A stretch of 40,217 bases of DNA from a virus, in IMG/VR virus record IMGVR_UViG_3300042154_003418, positions 1 to 40,217 of that record. One strand, 5' to 3'. The position numbers were made by a program, and so were the translations under genes. Positions 19,740-26,731 of the stretch are shown piece after piece; the first letter of the stretch is position 1, and each line of letters begins with the position of its first letter. Below the pieces are notes generated by a model. It ran no database searches. It was not told the origin of the DNA and worked only from the letters and a program-made list of their open reading frames with translations.

Positions 19740-19863
19740 TGACACGGGCACAAATTGTGTGGTATAATTTGGCGCCCATATATAAGCATATGCTTATATA
19801 TGGATACGCTGATATATGGGCTGGGCGCAGTTGCAAACCAAAGTATTATATTTGGTTTGCAAA
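19740..19863 (+). promoter_or_regulatory. Promoter-palindrome-stem-loop cassette F
   Basis: TTGACA (19740-19745), 18-bp spacer, TATAAT (19764-19769), TTGGCGCC (19770-19777), a perfect 26-bp palindrome (19778-19803, centre GCATATGC), a second GGCGC (about 19825), and stem TTGCAAACCAAA / TTTGGTTTGCAA (19832-19863). GCCCATATAT near 19776 can alternatively pair with ATATATGGGC ending at 19822. It ends in GTGTTA, the TTA being the stop codon of the 19872 gene. Confidence 0.8.
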
Positions 19864-19871
19864 CAAAAGTG

Positions 19872-20192
19872 TTAATTAAACATCATATCGCGCACAGCTT
19901 CTGCAACTTCTTCATTGCAGCGACATTGTACAGGCACAGCCCAAAATGCTCCACAATTCAAACGCTCAAGTGCAATATACTCGCCCATTTTGCGCTTGAA
20001 TTCATCATCTTTAAAATCACATTGTGCGATTGCAACGTGGACAAACTCACTGCACAAATTGCCAGGCATTGCAGGCACAACCACCACGGTCAAGCCTTCT
20101 GCGGCAAAGCTAAAGATTTCACCGCCAGCACCCTCAACATTTTCTTTGAGTGCTTTACGGTATGCCTTTTGTTCACGGTTCAATTTAGTCAT
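19872..20192 (-). CDS. Hypothetical protein (106 aa)
   Basis: A 106-aa protein with a basic start (MTKLNREQKAYRKALKEN) and a central hydrophobic strand (EGLTVVVVPAMPG), then FVHVAIAQCDFKDDEFKRKMGEYIALERL. It contains cysteines C47, C58, C80, C89 and C91, the last two as CRC. No domain recognised. GGAG and a TATAAT (20222-20217) are placed upstream. Confidence 0.7.
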   Translation of the reverse strand: MTKLNREQKAYRKALKENVEGAGGEIFSFAAEGLTVVVVPAMPGNLCSEFVHVAIAQCDFKDDEFKRKMGEYIALERLNCGAFWAVPVQCRCNEEVAEAVRDMMFN

Positions 20193-20262
20193 GTTACATT
20201 CTCCAGTTAAAAAACAATTATATCACAATGGTGGATTGTAGGGGCAAAGCCCCTACAGTTTA

Positions 20263-20586
20263 TCAGGTCTTTTCAGCCTTGATGAAATCCGCAATGGCTT
20301 TCAATGCTGTTTTGTTGGCTTTTGTCAGCGATTCAACATCAGCTTCATTCAAGCCCAATGCATCACCAATGTAATCGGCAACAGCATCCTTTTTGATTAC
20401 AGCCTCACCAGTTTTGGATACATAAGTCTTAGCCACATAAACTTTCTCACGCGAAAGCTTGGCAACCACAGAACGCACAGTTTTGCCCAATGCTTCAGCA
20501 ATGGTTTCCACAGTTTTACCGGCTTGATAGTCGGCAACCATTTGCAGGGTTTGCTCAGGGGTATAGTTCACAGTTTTAGCAGTCAT
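20263..20586 (-). CDS. Small HTH protein, paralogue 4 of 4
   Basis: A 107-aa close relative of paralogue 3: YTPEQTLQMVADYQAGKTVETIAEAL, GKTVRSVVAKLSREKVYVAK, TYVSKTGEAVIKKDAVADYI, ending DVESLTKANKTALKAI. AAAGGAAA precedes the ATG; a GATATACT -10 box sits near 20625. The near identity with paralogue 3 in the middle, against divergent ends, points to recent duplication or recombination. Confidence 0.83.
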   Translation of the reverse strand: MTAKTVNYTPEQTLQMVADYQAGKTVETIAEALGKTVRSVVAKLSREKVYVAKTYVSKTGEAVIKKDAVADYIGDALGLNEADVESLTKANKTALKAIADFIKAEKT

Positions 20587-20599
20587 TTCAATTTTCCTT

Positions 20600-20686
20600 T
20601 CAGGGTTTCATTACAAAAGCAAAGTATATCACAAAAGGCAGGGCAATGCAAGCCATTGCCAACACCATGTCAAAAAATTCACGCAT
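20600..20686 (-). CDS. Possible 28-aa membrane peptide
   Basis: MREFFDMVLAMACIALPFVI and eight more residues form a single hydrophobic helix. The ATG lies eight bases inside the end of the upstream gene (AAAAATGCGTGA), with GAGG before it. The same overlap design is used at 1806 and 17730, which supports it despite its size. Confidence 0.45.
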   Translation of the reverse strand: MREFFDMVLAMACIALPFVIYFAFVMKP

Positions 20687-20873
20687 TTTTAGCCTCACAT
20701 TCGGCCGCATAAGCCAACATATTTTGTGCATCACACAGTGCATTATATGCTTTGCGAACCAAAGTATCCTTATCGATACCTTCGCTATTTTGAGCACGAT
20801 AGTATGCAACCAATTTTTCAGCATATGCAAGAGCAAGTGTTTGTGTTTGTGTCATAGTGTCTTTCGTTGTCAT
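20679..20873 (-). CDS. Small Ala-rich helical protein (64 aa)
   Basis: A 64-aa helical protein (MTTKDTMTQTQTLALAYAEKL...) rich in Ala. The first ATG is six bases after TATAAT and would be leaderless; a second ATG six codons on has weak GAAAG ahead of it. Function unknown. Confidence 0.62.
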   Translation of the reverse strand: MTTKDTMTQTQTLALAYAEKLVAYYRAQNSEGIDKDTLVRKAYNALCDAQNMLAYAAECEAKNA

Positions 20874-20879
20874 GGGTTT

Positions 20880-20907
20880 ATTATATCATGCTTTTGCAGT
20901 TGGTCAA
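20880..20907 (-). promoter_or_regulatory. Promoter of the 64-aa gene (leaderless)
   Basis: TTGACC (20907-20902), 16-bp spacer, TATAAT (20885-20880), six bases before the ATG. Two direct CTGTTACA copies (20921-20928, 20931-20938), 10 bp apart, lie just upstream. Confidence 0.65.
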
Positions 20908-20920
20908 CAGTTTAATTGAA

Positions 20921-20938
20921 CTGTTACAAACTGTTACA
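20921..20938. repeat. Paired CTGTTACA sites
   Basis: Two direct copies with 10-bp spacing, the same pair as in cassette A but in the opposite orientation. Related pairs are at 14902, 18162 and 19210, always near a promoter, so this is a likely binding site for a phage regulator. Confidence 0.65.
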
Positions 20939-21015
20939 TGTTAGCTAGTTGGTTCACAAATCTGTTAGGAAACAAAAGTACTCATATTATAGTAGGTTTA
21001 CAAACAAACTGACTA

Positions 21016-21139
21016 GGGGCGGTTAGTAGACTAAAGTTTACACATACGCCGTGGCACCCACCCACACGCGGCCTATGGGGTAAAAATCCCAAAACCATCT
21101 GGGTGCCGTACCATGCCTCAGCCGACCCTAAACCGCCCC
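21016..21139. repeat. Nested inverted repeats upstream of terminase, packaging-site candidate
   Basis: Outer arms GGGGCGGTT (21016-21024) and AACCGCCCC (21131-21139), middle arms GGCACCCA (21053-21060) and TGGGTGCC (21100-21107), inner arms TGGG / CCCA around GTAAAAAT. The next 70 bases are markedly C-rich on this strand with ACCCCAAA-like words. The place, directly before terS in the gap between opposing gene blocks, is typical of pac or cos sites. 20939-21249 holds no gene. Confidence 0.5.
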
Positions 21140-21200
21140 CATCGTCCCCACCCACCCCAAATCATCCCAACTGACCCCAAACCCCACCAAAAAAATCCAC

Positions 21201-21230
21201 TTGTGAGACCACCCGCCCCCATGGTATAAT
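21201..21230 (+). promoter_or_regulatory. Promoter of the packaging/morphogenesis genes
   Basis: TTGTGA (21201-21206), 18-bp spacer, TATAAT (21225-21230), followed by AAAGGA before the terS ATG. Confidence 0.68.
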
Positions 21231-21249
21231 TGCCCCAAAGGATACCACT

Positions 21250-21726
21250 ATGACGCAAAACCTACCTGCTGAAACACTCAACATCGCCCCAGAAGCCCTG
21301 GAAGTAGCCAACTGCTACCTGCAGCTGCAAGACGCCCGACGTGTGGCTGATGAGCTGGACTTGGCACCTACCCTGGTTGCGGAAATCTTAGCCCGCCGTG
21401 AGGTCAAAGCGTATATTGACCATGTGTTCATGGACACCGGCTACAACAACAAGTTTCAAATGCGTGCCGCTATGGACGCACTACTCAAACAAAAGTTTCA
21501 AGAACTGCATGAATCACAAACTGGATCGACCAAAGATATTGCTGAGCTGCTACAAATCAGTCATAAAATGTCGATGGATTTACTAGACCGTGAAATTCAG
21601 CTGGAAAAACTGCGTCAGGGTCCTGGTGGCCCCTCAAAGCAAGTGAATGTTCAGATCAATGAAGGCTTAGACGGAAGCAAGTATTCGCAGCTGGTGTCAC
21701 GTCTTATTAGTGGTGAAGGAGTCTAA
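21250..21726 (+). CDS. Terminase small subunit (putative)
   Basis: A 158-aa protein directly before the large terminase (TAATG overlap). The N-terminal half has an HTH-like pattern (ANCYLQLQDARRVADELDLAPTLVAEILARREVK), as expected for recognition of the packaging site; the middle is helical (oligomerisation) and the C-terminal tail basic to neutral, possibly contacting the large subunit. Assigned from position, size and layout, not from strong sequence identity. Confidence 0.75.
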   Translation: MTQNLPAETLNIAPEALEVANCYLQLQDARRVADELDLAPTLVAEILARREVKAYIDHVFMDTGYNNKFQMRAAMDALLKQKFQELHESQTGSTKDIAELLQISHKMSMDLLDREIQLEKLRQGPGGPSKQVNVQINEGLDGSKYSQLVSRLISGEGV

Positions 21727-23012
21727 TGCTAACCATTAGCCGACCAGATGTTGAGTGCGAACTTATTCAAGAGTTTCCAGCACAAACTCGTTTTATCAAA
21801 CTACCCATCGTCAACTACTTGAAACTCTTGGGCATTTATGAAACCATCAACAGACCCCAAACCGCACTAATCAATGCCATCAACGACCCCAAGTACCGTT
21901 TTGTGTGCGCTGCGCTAGCGCGCCGACTTGGCAAAACCTACATAGCCAACGTGGTAGGCCAATTGGTGAGTTTAGTGCCTGGCTCAAATGTGTTAATCAT
22001 GTCGCCCAACTATAATCTTAGTGGGATCTCTTTTGAACTACAACGCCGCCTTATCAAGCACTTTGACCTAGAAGTTGCACGTGATAACCTAAAAGACAAA
22101 ATAATTGAGTTGGACAATGGTTCGACTATTCGTATGGGTTCGTTGAGCACTGTGGATTCATGCGTTGGCCGCAGTTACGATCTTATCATATTTGACGAAG
22201 CAGCGCTTGGATCGGATGGTGAAGCCGCATTCAACGTTGCACTCCGACCCACACTAGACAAGCCTGGCAGCAAAGCCATTTTTATATCAACACCACGTGG
22301 TCGCAACAACTGGTTTAGCCAGTTTTGGAATCGTGGCTTTAGTTCGGAGTTTCCAGAGTGGGTGAGCCTGCAAGCGGACTATTCGGAGAATACGCGCATG
22401 CAGGAATCTGATGTGGCCGAAGCTCGCCGGTCAATGTCGCGTGCGGAATTTGAACAAGAATACTTGGCATCGTTTACTGTGTTTGAGGGTCAGATTTATA
22501 GCCTAGCGGCTAGTGATGTGTTGGAACCTCCGCCGGATTTGCTGGGCGAAGCCATTGCTGGCTGTGACCCGGGCTATCGCGACTACACGGCTTTTGTGGT
22601 TATTATCTATGATATGGCCACCGATGTGTTCTGGATTGTGGATGAGTACTTGAAAAACGAAGCTACCACCGCCGATCATGCCAGTGCGTTTGCGGAGCTG
22701 TGTGCCAAGTGGGGTGTGGAAACCATTTTTATTGACTCGGCTGCTGCACAGTTTGCCAGTGACCTGGCATACATCTACGACTTGGCTTCAACTAAGGCGA
22801 AGAAAGACGTCTTACCCGGAATTGCATATGTACAAACACTGGTAGCTCAGGGCCGTTTAAAAGTAGCTCCTCATTGCACACATTCATTAGCGGTGTTTGA
22901 CCAATATCGCTGGGATACCAAAGAAGGTTTACAACGTGAACGTCCCAAGCATGATGACTATTCACACATGGCTGATGCGATTCGTTATGCTCTTTATACA
23001 TATACATTGTAA
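21726..23012 (+). CDS. terL: Terminase large subunit
   Basis: A 428-aa packaging motor. ATPase: Walker A variant ARRLGKT (65-71), Walker B LIIFDEA (153-159, Asp157-Glu158), coupling motif STPRG (188-192). Nuclease domain of the RNase H fold: GCDPGYRDYTAF (Asp281), IFIDSAA (Asp337) and HDDYSHMADAIRYA (Asp411/Asp417). It translocates DNA into the prohead and cuts concatemers. The length is typical. A 140-base gap with a new promoter follows. Confidence 0.94.
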   Translation: MLTISRPDVECELIQEFPAQTRFIKLPIVNYLKLLGIYETINRPQTALINAINDPKYRFVCAALARRLGKTYIANVVGQLVSLVPGSNVLIMSPNYNLSGISFELQRRLIKHFDLEVARDNLKDKIIELDNGSTIRMGSLSTVDSCVGRSYDLIIFDEAALGSDGEAAFNVALRPTLDKPGSKAIFISTPRGRNNWFSQFWNRGFSSEFPEWVSLQADYSENTRMQESDVAEARRSMSRAEFEQEYLASFTVFEGQIYSLAASDVLEPPPDLLGEAIAGCDPGYRDYTAFVVIIYDMATDVFWIVDEYLKNEATTADHASAFAELCAKWGVETIFIDSAAAQFASDLAYIYDLASTKAKKDVLPGIAYVQTLVAQGRLKVAPHCTHSLAVFDQYRWDTKEGLQRERPKHDDYSHMADAIRYALYTYTL

Positions 23013-23098
23013 ACGGTATTGTACTTAATATTCTATTATACACGGTTTGGATTGGTTGTTCAAGTCAAAATACTCTACCTGCAACATAAATTCTGGTA

Positions 23099-23127
23099 TT
23101 GACTTTTTGATGCATACCATGTATAAT
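23099..23127 (+). promoter_or_regulatory. Promoter of the HNH-portal-capsid genes
   Basis: TTGACT (23099-23104), 17-bp spacer, TATAAT (23122-23127), about 30 bases before the HNH start. Confidence 0.75.
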
Positions 23128-23158
23128 ACTAGTAATCTCAAGAAGGTCCAAGTAAAAA

Positions 23159-23590
23159 ATGGCCAAGAACACAAACAATCGTATCCCAGTAAAGTGGGTT
23201 CGCGACAAAGCCAAGGCGGCATACGATAAAAAACCTCAGTGCTTTATTTGCGACACAAACAAAGACCTGGAACTTCATCACCTACACTCAATCACAATCT
23301 TGTTAGAAACGTGGTCTGCGCACAAAGGTTACGATATATCAACAGACGAAGGCATCTTAGCTGTTCGTGATGAATTTATTGCTGAGCACCATACAGAGTT
23401 ATACGATAAAGTTTACACCCTTTGTAATCCGCATCATGTAGCGCTGCACTCAATATATGGCAAAGCTCCGCCAGTAGGTTCCGAACCTAAACAGCAGCGT
23501 TGGATCGAACTCCAGCGATCAAAGCACGTTCATGGTGATAAAGCCGTAGCCACAAGCACGCACAACTCGTTTTTCTCACGATTTATTTAA
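23159..23590 (+). CDS. HNH endonuclease
   Basis: A 143-aa protein with CFIC (Cys28, Cys31), LELHHLHSI (His40-His41) and TLCNPHHVALHSIYG (Cys89, His92-93, His97), the treble-clef HNH layout with structural zinc. Between the terminase and portal genes, where HK97-like phages often have an HNH protein needed for terminase cleavage in packaging; a homing function is the alternative. A basic N-terminus may bind DNA. Confidence 0.85.
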   Translation: MAKNTNNRIPVKWVRDKAKAAYDKKPQCFICDTNKDLELHHLHSITILLETWSAHKGYDISTDEGILAVRDEFIAEHHTELYDKVYTLCNPHHVALHSIYGKAPPVGSEPKQQRWIELQRSKHVHGDKAVATSTHNSFFSRFI

Positions 23591-23599
23591 GGAAAAACA

Positions 23600-24784
23600 A
23601 TGAGTTGGATAGCAAAATCACAAGACTGGATTCGCCAAAAGCTGAATCCTGCACAAGAACGCATTGCACAAGATGCTGGGACGCAAGTTGGTACGGATGC
23701 AAAGATCACGTACTTTCAAAGCTTTCAGAAGCTAGAAGCAGTTAATCGAAGTGTTAGTTTACTAGTAAACGCAGCAGCCAGCCTAGACTACGACGTCAAA
23801 GACAAAGTGCACGATGGTGTTGTTGCTGGCATTCGCCAAAAAACACTAAATACACTGCTTAACTTTCGTCCTAACCCTTATCAAAGTGCACAAGACTTTC
23901 GCAGTGCACTGTTCACAGATTTCGTACTAGAAGGCAATGCTTTCGTACACTTTGACGGTACTTTTATGTACCACCTGCCTGCAGACAAAGTAGAAATCAT
24001 GACTGACACCAAAACATTTATTCGTGGCTTCCGCTACAATGGATTGGTAGACTTCAAAGAGTCCGAAGTTTTTTACTTTCGTGACCTGAGTTCGGATAGC
24101 ATCTATCGCGGATCAAGCAGACTGGAAAGTGCAGATCGCAGCGTTAAATTGCTGTACTCAATGCAAACCTTTCAAGAAAACTTCTTTGATAATGGTGCTG
24201 TGTTTGGGCTAGTACTTACCACAGACAATACACTAAGTCAAGTTGCCAAAGAAAAAACAATTGCCTACTGGTTGCAAAAGTACAACGTCAAAAACGGTGG
24301 CAAGCGACCAGTGATCTTGGATTCAGGCCTAAAGCCACATCAGCTAGCCGAAACCAACTTCAAAGACATGGATTTTGATGTCAGCATCAAAACTCATGGC
24401 GAAAAAATCATGCAAGCTGTTGGCGTGCCGCCAATCTTGCTGCAAGGCGGCAACAATGCCAACATTTCGCCAAACCTTCGACTATTCTATTTAGAAACAG
24501 TACTGCCAATGAACCGCAAGTTTATTAGTGCTGTAGAACGCTACTTTGGTTACGACGTAGAAGCTATTACCAGCTCCGTTAGTGCCTTGCAGCCAGAATT
24601 AAAAGACATTGCTGCTTACCACTCAACTTTGGTAAACGCTGGTATTATTTCAGCCAACGAAGCTCGACAAGAGTTGCGCTATGAAGCCAAAGCCGGCAAT
24701 GATGATTTACGAATTCCTGCAAACATTGCAGGTTCAGCCGCAAATCCTAGCACTGGAGGACGTCCCGCCTCCACCAAGGAATAA
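23600..24784 (+). CDS. Portal protein (HK97-type)
   Basis: A 394-aa portal of the HK97/SPP1 superfamily, the dodecameric ring through which DNA enters the head. Recognisable parts: AVNRSVSLLVNAAASLDY near the N-terminus, LLNFRPNPYQSAQDFRSALF, the LEGNAFVHF strand, and HGEKIMQAVGVPPILLQGGNNAN with the late SANEARQELRYE. GGA precedes the ATG and the HNH gene ends nine bases earlier. Confidence 0.9.
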   Translation: MSWIAKSQDWIRQKLNPAQERIAQDAGTQVGTDAKITYFQSFQKLEAVNRSVSLLVNAAASLDYDVKDKVHDGVVAGIRQKTLNTLLNFRPNPYQSAQDFRSALFTDFVLEGNAFVHFDGTFMYHLPADKVEIMTDTKTFIRGFRYNGLVDFKESEVFYFRDLSSDSIYRGSSRLESADRSVKLLYSMQTFQENFFDNGAVFGLVLTTDNTLSQVAKEKTIAYWLQKYNVKNGGKRPVILDSGLKPHQLAETNFKDMDFDVSIKTHGEKIMQAVGVPPILLQGGNNANISPNLRLFYLETVLPMNRKFISAVERYFGYDVEAITSSVSALQPELKDIAAYHSTLVNAGIISANEARQELRYEAKAGNDDLRIPANIAGSAANPSTGGRPASTKE

Positions 24785-24798
24785 CACAAAGGGGTATT

Positions 24799-26724
24799 AT
24801 GGTAGATAAAAGTAAAGTACTGTTTATAAACAGTTCTTTTACAAAGAGCAGTCTACCTGCCGCAGACGAAGCTGATGAAAGCGTAACCATTGAAGGTTAT
24901 GCATCCACAGTTGACGTTGATAGACATGGTGATATTGTTCCTGCCAGCGTGTGGGAAAAAGGTGTCGAGAACTACTTGAAAAATCCAGTAATTCTTGCAT
25001 ACCACAATCACAGTGAACCTATCGGCAGGATGATCGAGCATCGCGTTGACGCAAAAGGTTTGTGGATTAAAGCCCGAATCTCTAAAGCGGCTGGAGATGT
25101 TTTTAGTCTTGTAAAAGACGGCGTGCTAACCGCCTTTAGCATTGGTTTCCGTATCGCTGATGCGGAATATAATTCAGCCTTAGAGCTGTTTGTTGTAAAA
25201 GAACTGGAACTGCACGAAATCTCAGTTGTGAGTGTTCCAGCTAATCAAAATACACTATTTAGTCTTTCTAAGGCGTTTAACACGGCCGAAGAATTTAAGA
25301 GTTTCAAACTGCAATTTGCTAACCCAAGCGACTCAGCTAAAGGGCTAGAAGCCTCCGGCGAAGCAAAAAGCGAAATTAACGAGGAATGGAAAATGGATCC
25401 AAAAGAACTACAAAAAATGTTGGCTGACGCTGCTACTGCTGCTGCCGAACAAGCCACTAAGTCTCTGCTAGCTGCTCAAGAAAAAGCTGCTACTGAAAAA
25501 GCTGCTGCCGATGCGCAACAAGCTGACCTAGACGCAAAAATCAAAGCTGCTGTTGCACTAGCAACACCAAGCACAACTGGTGCTGAAGCACTACTAGCCG
25601 AAGTTGAGAAGCGTTTTGCTGCTCAAGCCGACGAAACTAAGTCTGTGGTTGCAGGCCTAGAAGCTAGCCTAAAAGAGAAGGCAGCTGAATTAGAAGCCAT
25701 TCAAAAATCACGTATGCAATTCACAGACAACAAAGCCGGTGAAATGTCTTATGCTGACAAAGAAAAGGCGGTTCTGTTAGCCAAAATGGCTGGCCGAGGT
25801 TTAGAAGGCACTAAGTTTGGCCAACAAATGGTCCAAAAGTATGGTGCTCACGTTCCAAGTGCAACTTGGGAACTAGAAGTTTCACTAAACATGGAAAACG
25901 AAGTTCGCCGTCGTTTAGTTGTTGCTCCTAACCTACGTGGTATTGCAATGCAAACCAACGTGATGACTATTCCTGTGAACCCAGAAGCTGGTGTTGCAAC
26001 ATGGATGGCTAACACAGCATTCGGTACAACAGCCTCAGCTGGTAGCAACGCAACACACGCGCTAAAAGAAATCACTTTAAACGCATACAAAGTTGCCACA
26101 AACGAATATGTTGCATACGAAGAAGAAGAAGACAGCTTACTGGCAATTATGCCTGTTATCCGTGACGCCATGGTTCGCCGTGTTGCTCGCGCTGTTGACC
26201 GTGCTATGCTGCGTGGTGAAGGCACAGGAAGCGACCCAGTTAAAGGTCTAGCAGGTTATGACGCAGTAAGCGCAGTTACACTAGATGTAAGCGATGCTGA
26301 CAAAATGACAGTTGCCAAGCTACAAGCTATGCGTCGTGACCTAGGTGCTTGGGGTCTAGATCCTTCAGAACTAGTTTACATCGTAAGCACAGAAGGTTAC
26401 TACGATCTGTTAGAAGATACAAACTTCCTAACGGTTGACAAAGTTGGCACAATTGCTACATTGTTAACAGGTCAAATCGGTGCAATTGGTAACACACCAG
26501 TTATCGTAAGTGCCGAATTCGCAGACAAGGCTGCTAACTCTGTTGGCGCTATCTGTTTTGCACCAGGTAACTTCTTGGTTGGTAATCAGCGCGGTCTACG
26601 TGTTGACACACAAGACCTAGTAGAAACACAACGTCGTGTTATGGTAGCTAGCCTACGCACTGGCATGACTCAAGTTACAACTAACCTAGGCCCAGCAGTT
26701 TCGGCCCTACGTTACGTAGCTTAA
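24799..26724 (+). CDS. Prohead protease-scaffold-major capsid fusion
   Basis: A 641-aa polyprotein. Residues 1-160 are an S78-type prohead protease: VTIEGYASTVDVDRHGD, catalytic His in LAYHNHSEPIG (His69 or His71), Ser114 in AFSIGF, and acidic ELELHEISVVSVPANQ. Residues about 185-320 are a charged Ala/Lys/Glu helix, the scaffold (delta) domain. From about 330 an HK97-fold capsid domain follows (EVRRRLVVAPNLRGIA, then ATWMANTAF, VGTIATLLTGQIG, and ALRYVA at the end). In HK97 protease and capsid are separate genes. The protease would have to cleave itself away during maturation. Confidence 0.9.
   Translation: MVDKSKVLFINSSFTKSSLPAADEADESVTIEGYASTVDVDRHGDIVPASVWEKGVENYLKNPVILAYHNHSEPIGRMIEHRVDAKGLWIKARISKAAGDVFSLVKDGVLTAFSIGFRIADAEYNSALELFVVKELELHEISVVSVPANQNTLFSLSKAFNTAEEFKSFKLQFANPSDSAKGLEASGEAKSEINEEWKMDPKELQKMLADAATAAAEQATKSLLAAQEKAATEKAAADAQQADLDAKIKAAVALATPSTTGAEALLAEVEKRFAAQADETKSVVAGLEASLKEKAAELEAIQKSRMQFTDNKAGEMSYADKEKAVLLAKMAGRGLEGTKFGQQMVQKYGAHVPSATWELEVSLNMENEVRRRLVVAPNLRGIAMQTNVMTIPVNPEAGVATWMANTAFGTTASAGSNATHALKEITLNAYKVATNEYVAYEEEEDSLLAIMPVIRDAMVRRVARAVDRAMLRGEGTGSDPVKGLAGYDAVSAVTLDVSDADKMTVAKLQAMRRDLGAWGLDPSELVYIVSTEGYYDLLEDTNFLTVDKVGTIATLLTGQIGAIGNTPVIVSAEFADKAANSVGAICFAPGNFLVGNQRGLRVDTQDLVETQRRVMVASLRTGMTQVTTNLGPAVSALRYVA
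25393..26724 (+). CDS. Nested scaffold-capsid product from internal start
   Basis: Met199 of the fusion is preceded by GAGGA eight bases upstream, a better ribosome binding site than many gene starts here, and is in frame. The product (443 aa, MDPKELQKMLADAATAAAEQ at its N-terminus) starts exactly at the scaffold helix, just as a normal HK97-type capsid precursor does. It would supply excess capsid over protease. Confidence 0.68.
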   Translation: MDPKELQKMLADAATAAAEQATKSLLAAQEKAATEKAAADAQQADLDAKIKAAVALATPSTTGAEALLAEVEKRFAAQADETKSVVAGLEASLKEKAAELEAIQKSRMQFTDNKAGEMSYADKEKAVLLAKMAGRGLEGTKFGQQMVQKYGAHVPSATWELEVSLNMENEVRRRLVVAPNLRGIAMQTNVMTIPVNPEAGVATWMANTAFGTTASAGSNATHALKEITLNAYKVATNEYVAYEEEEDSLLAIMPVIRDAMVRRVARAVDRAMLRGEGTGSDPVKGLAGYDAVSAVTLDVSDADKMTVAKLQAMRRDLGAWGLDPSELVYIVSTEGYYDLLEDTNFLTVDKVGTIATLLTGQIGAIGNTPVIVSAEFADKAANSVGAICFAPGNFLVGNQRGLRVDTQDLVETQRRVMVASLRTGMTQVTTNLGPAVSALRYVA

Positions 26725-26731
26725 TACCCAG

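Noticed and set aside
20600-20836. Longer 78-aa version of the membrane peptide
   Set aside because: Its N-terminal part is the antiparallel overlap of the 64-aa gene in another frame; only the last 28 residues have a plausible start with GAGG.
23159-23590. HNH gene as a homing intron endonuclease
   Set aside because: It sits cleanly between terL and the portal with its own promoter and interrupts no gene; a packaging-associated HNH is more likely.
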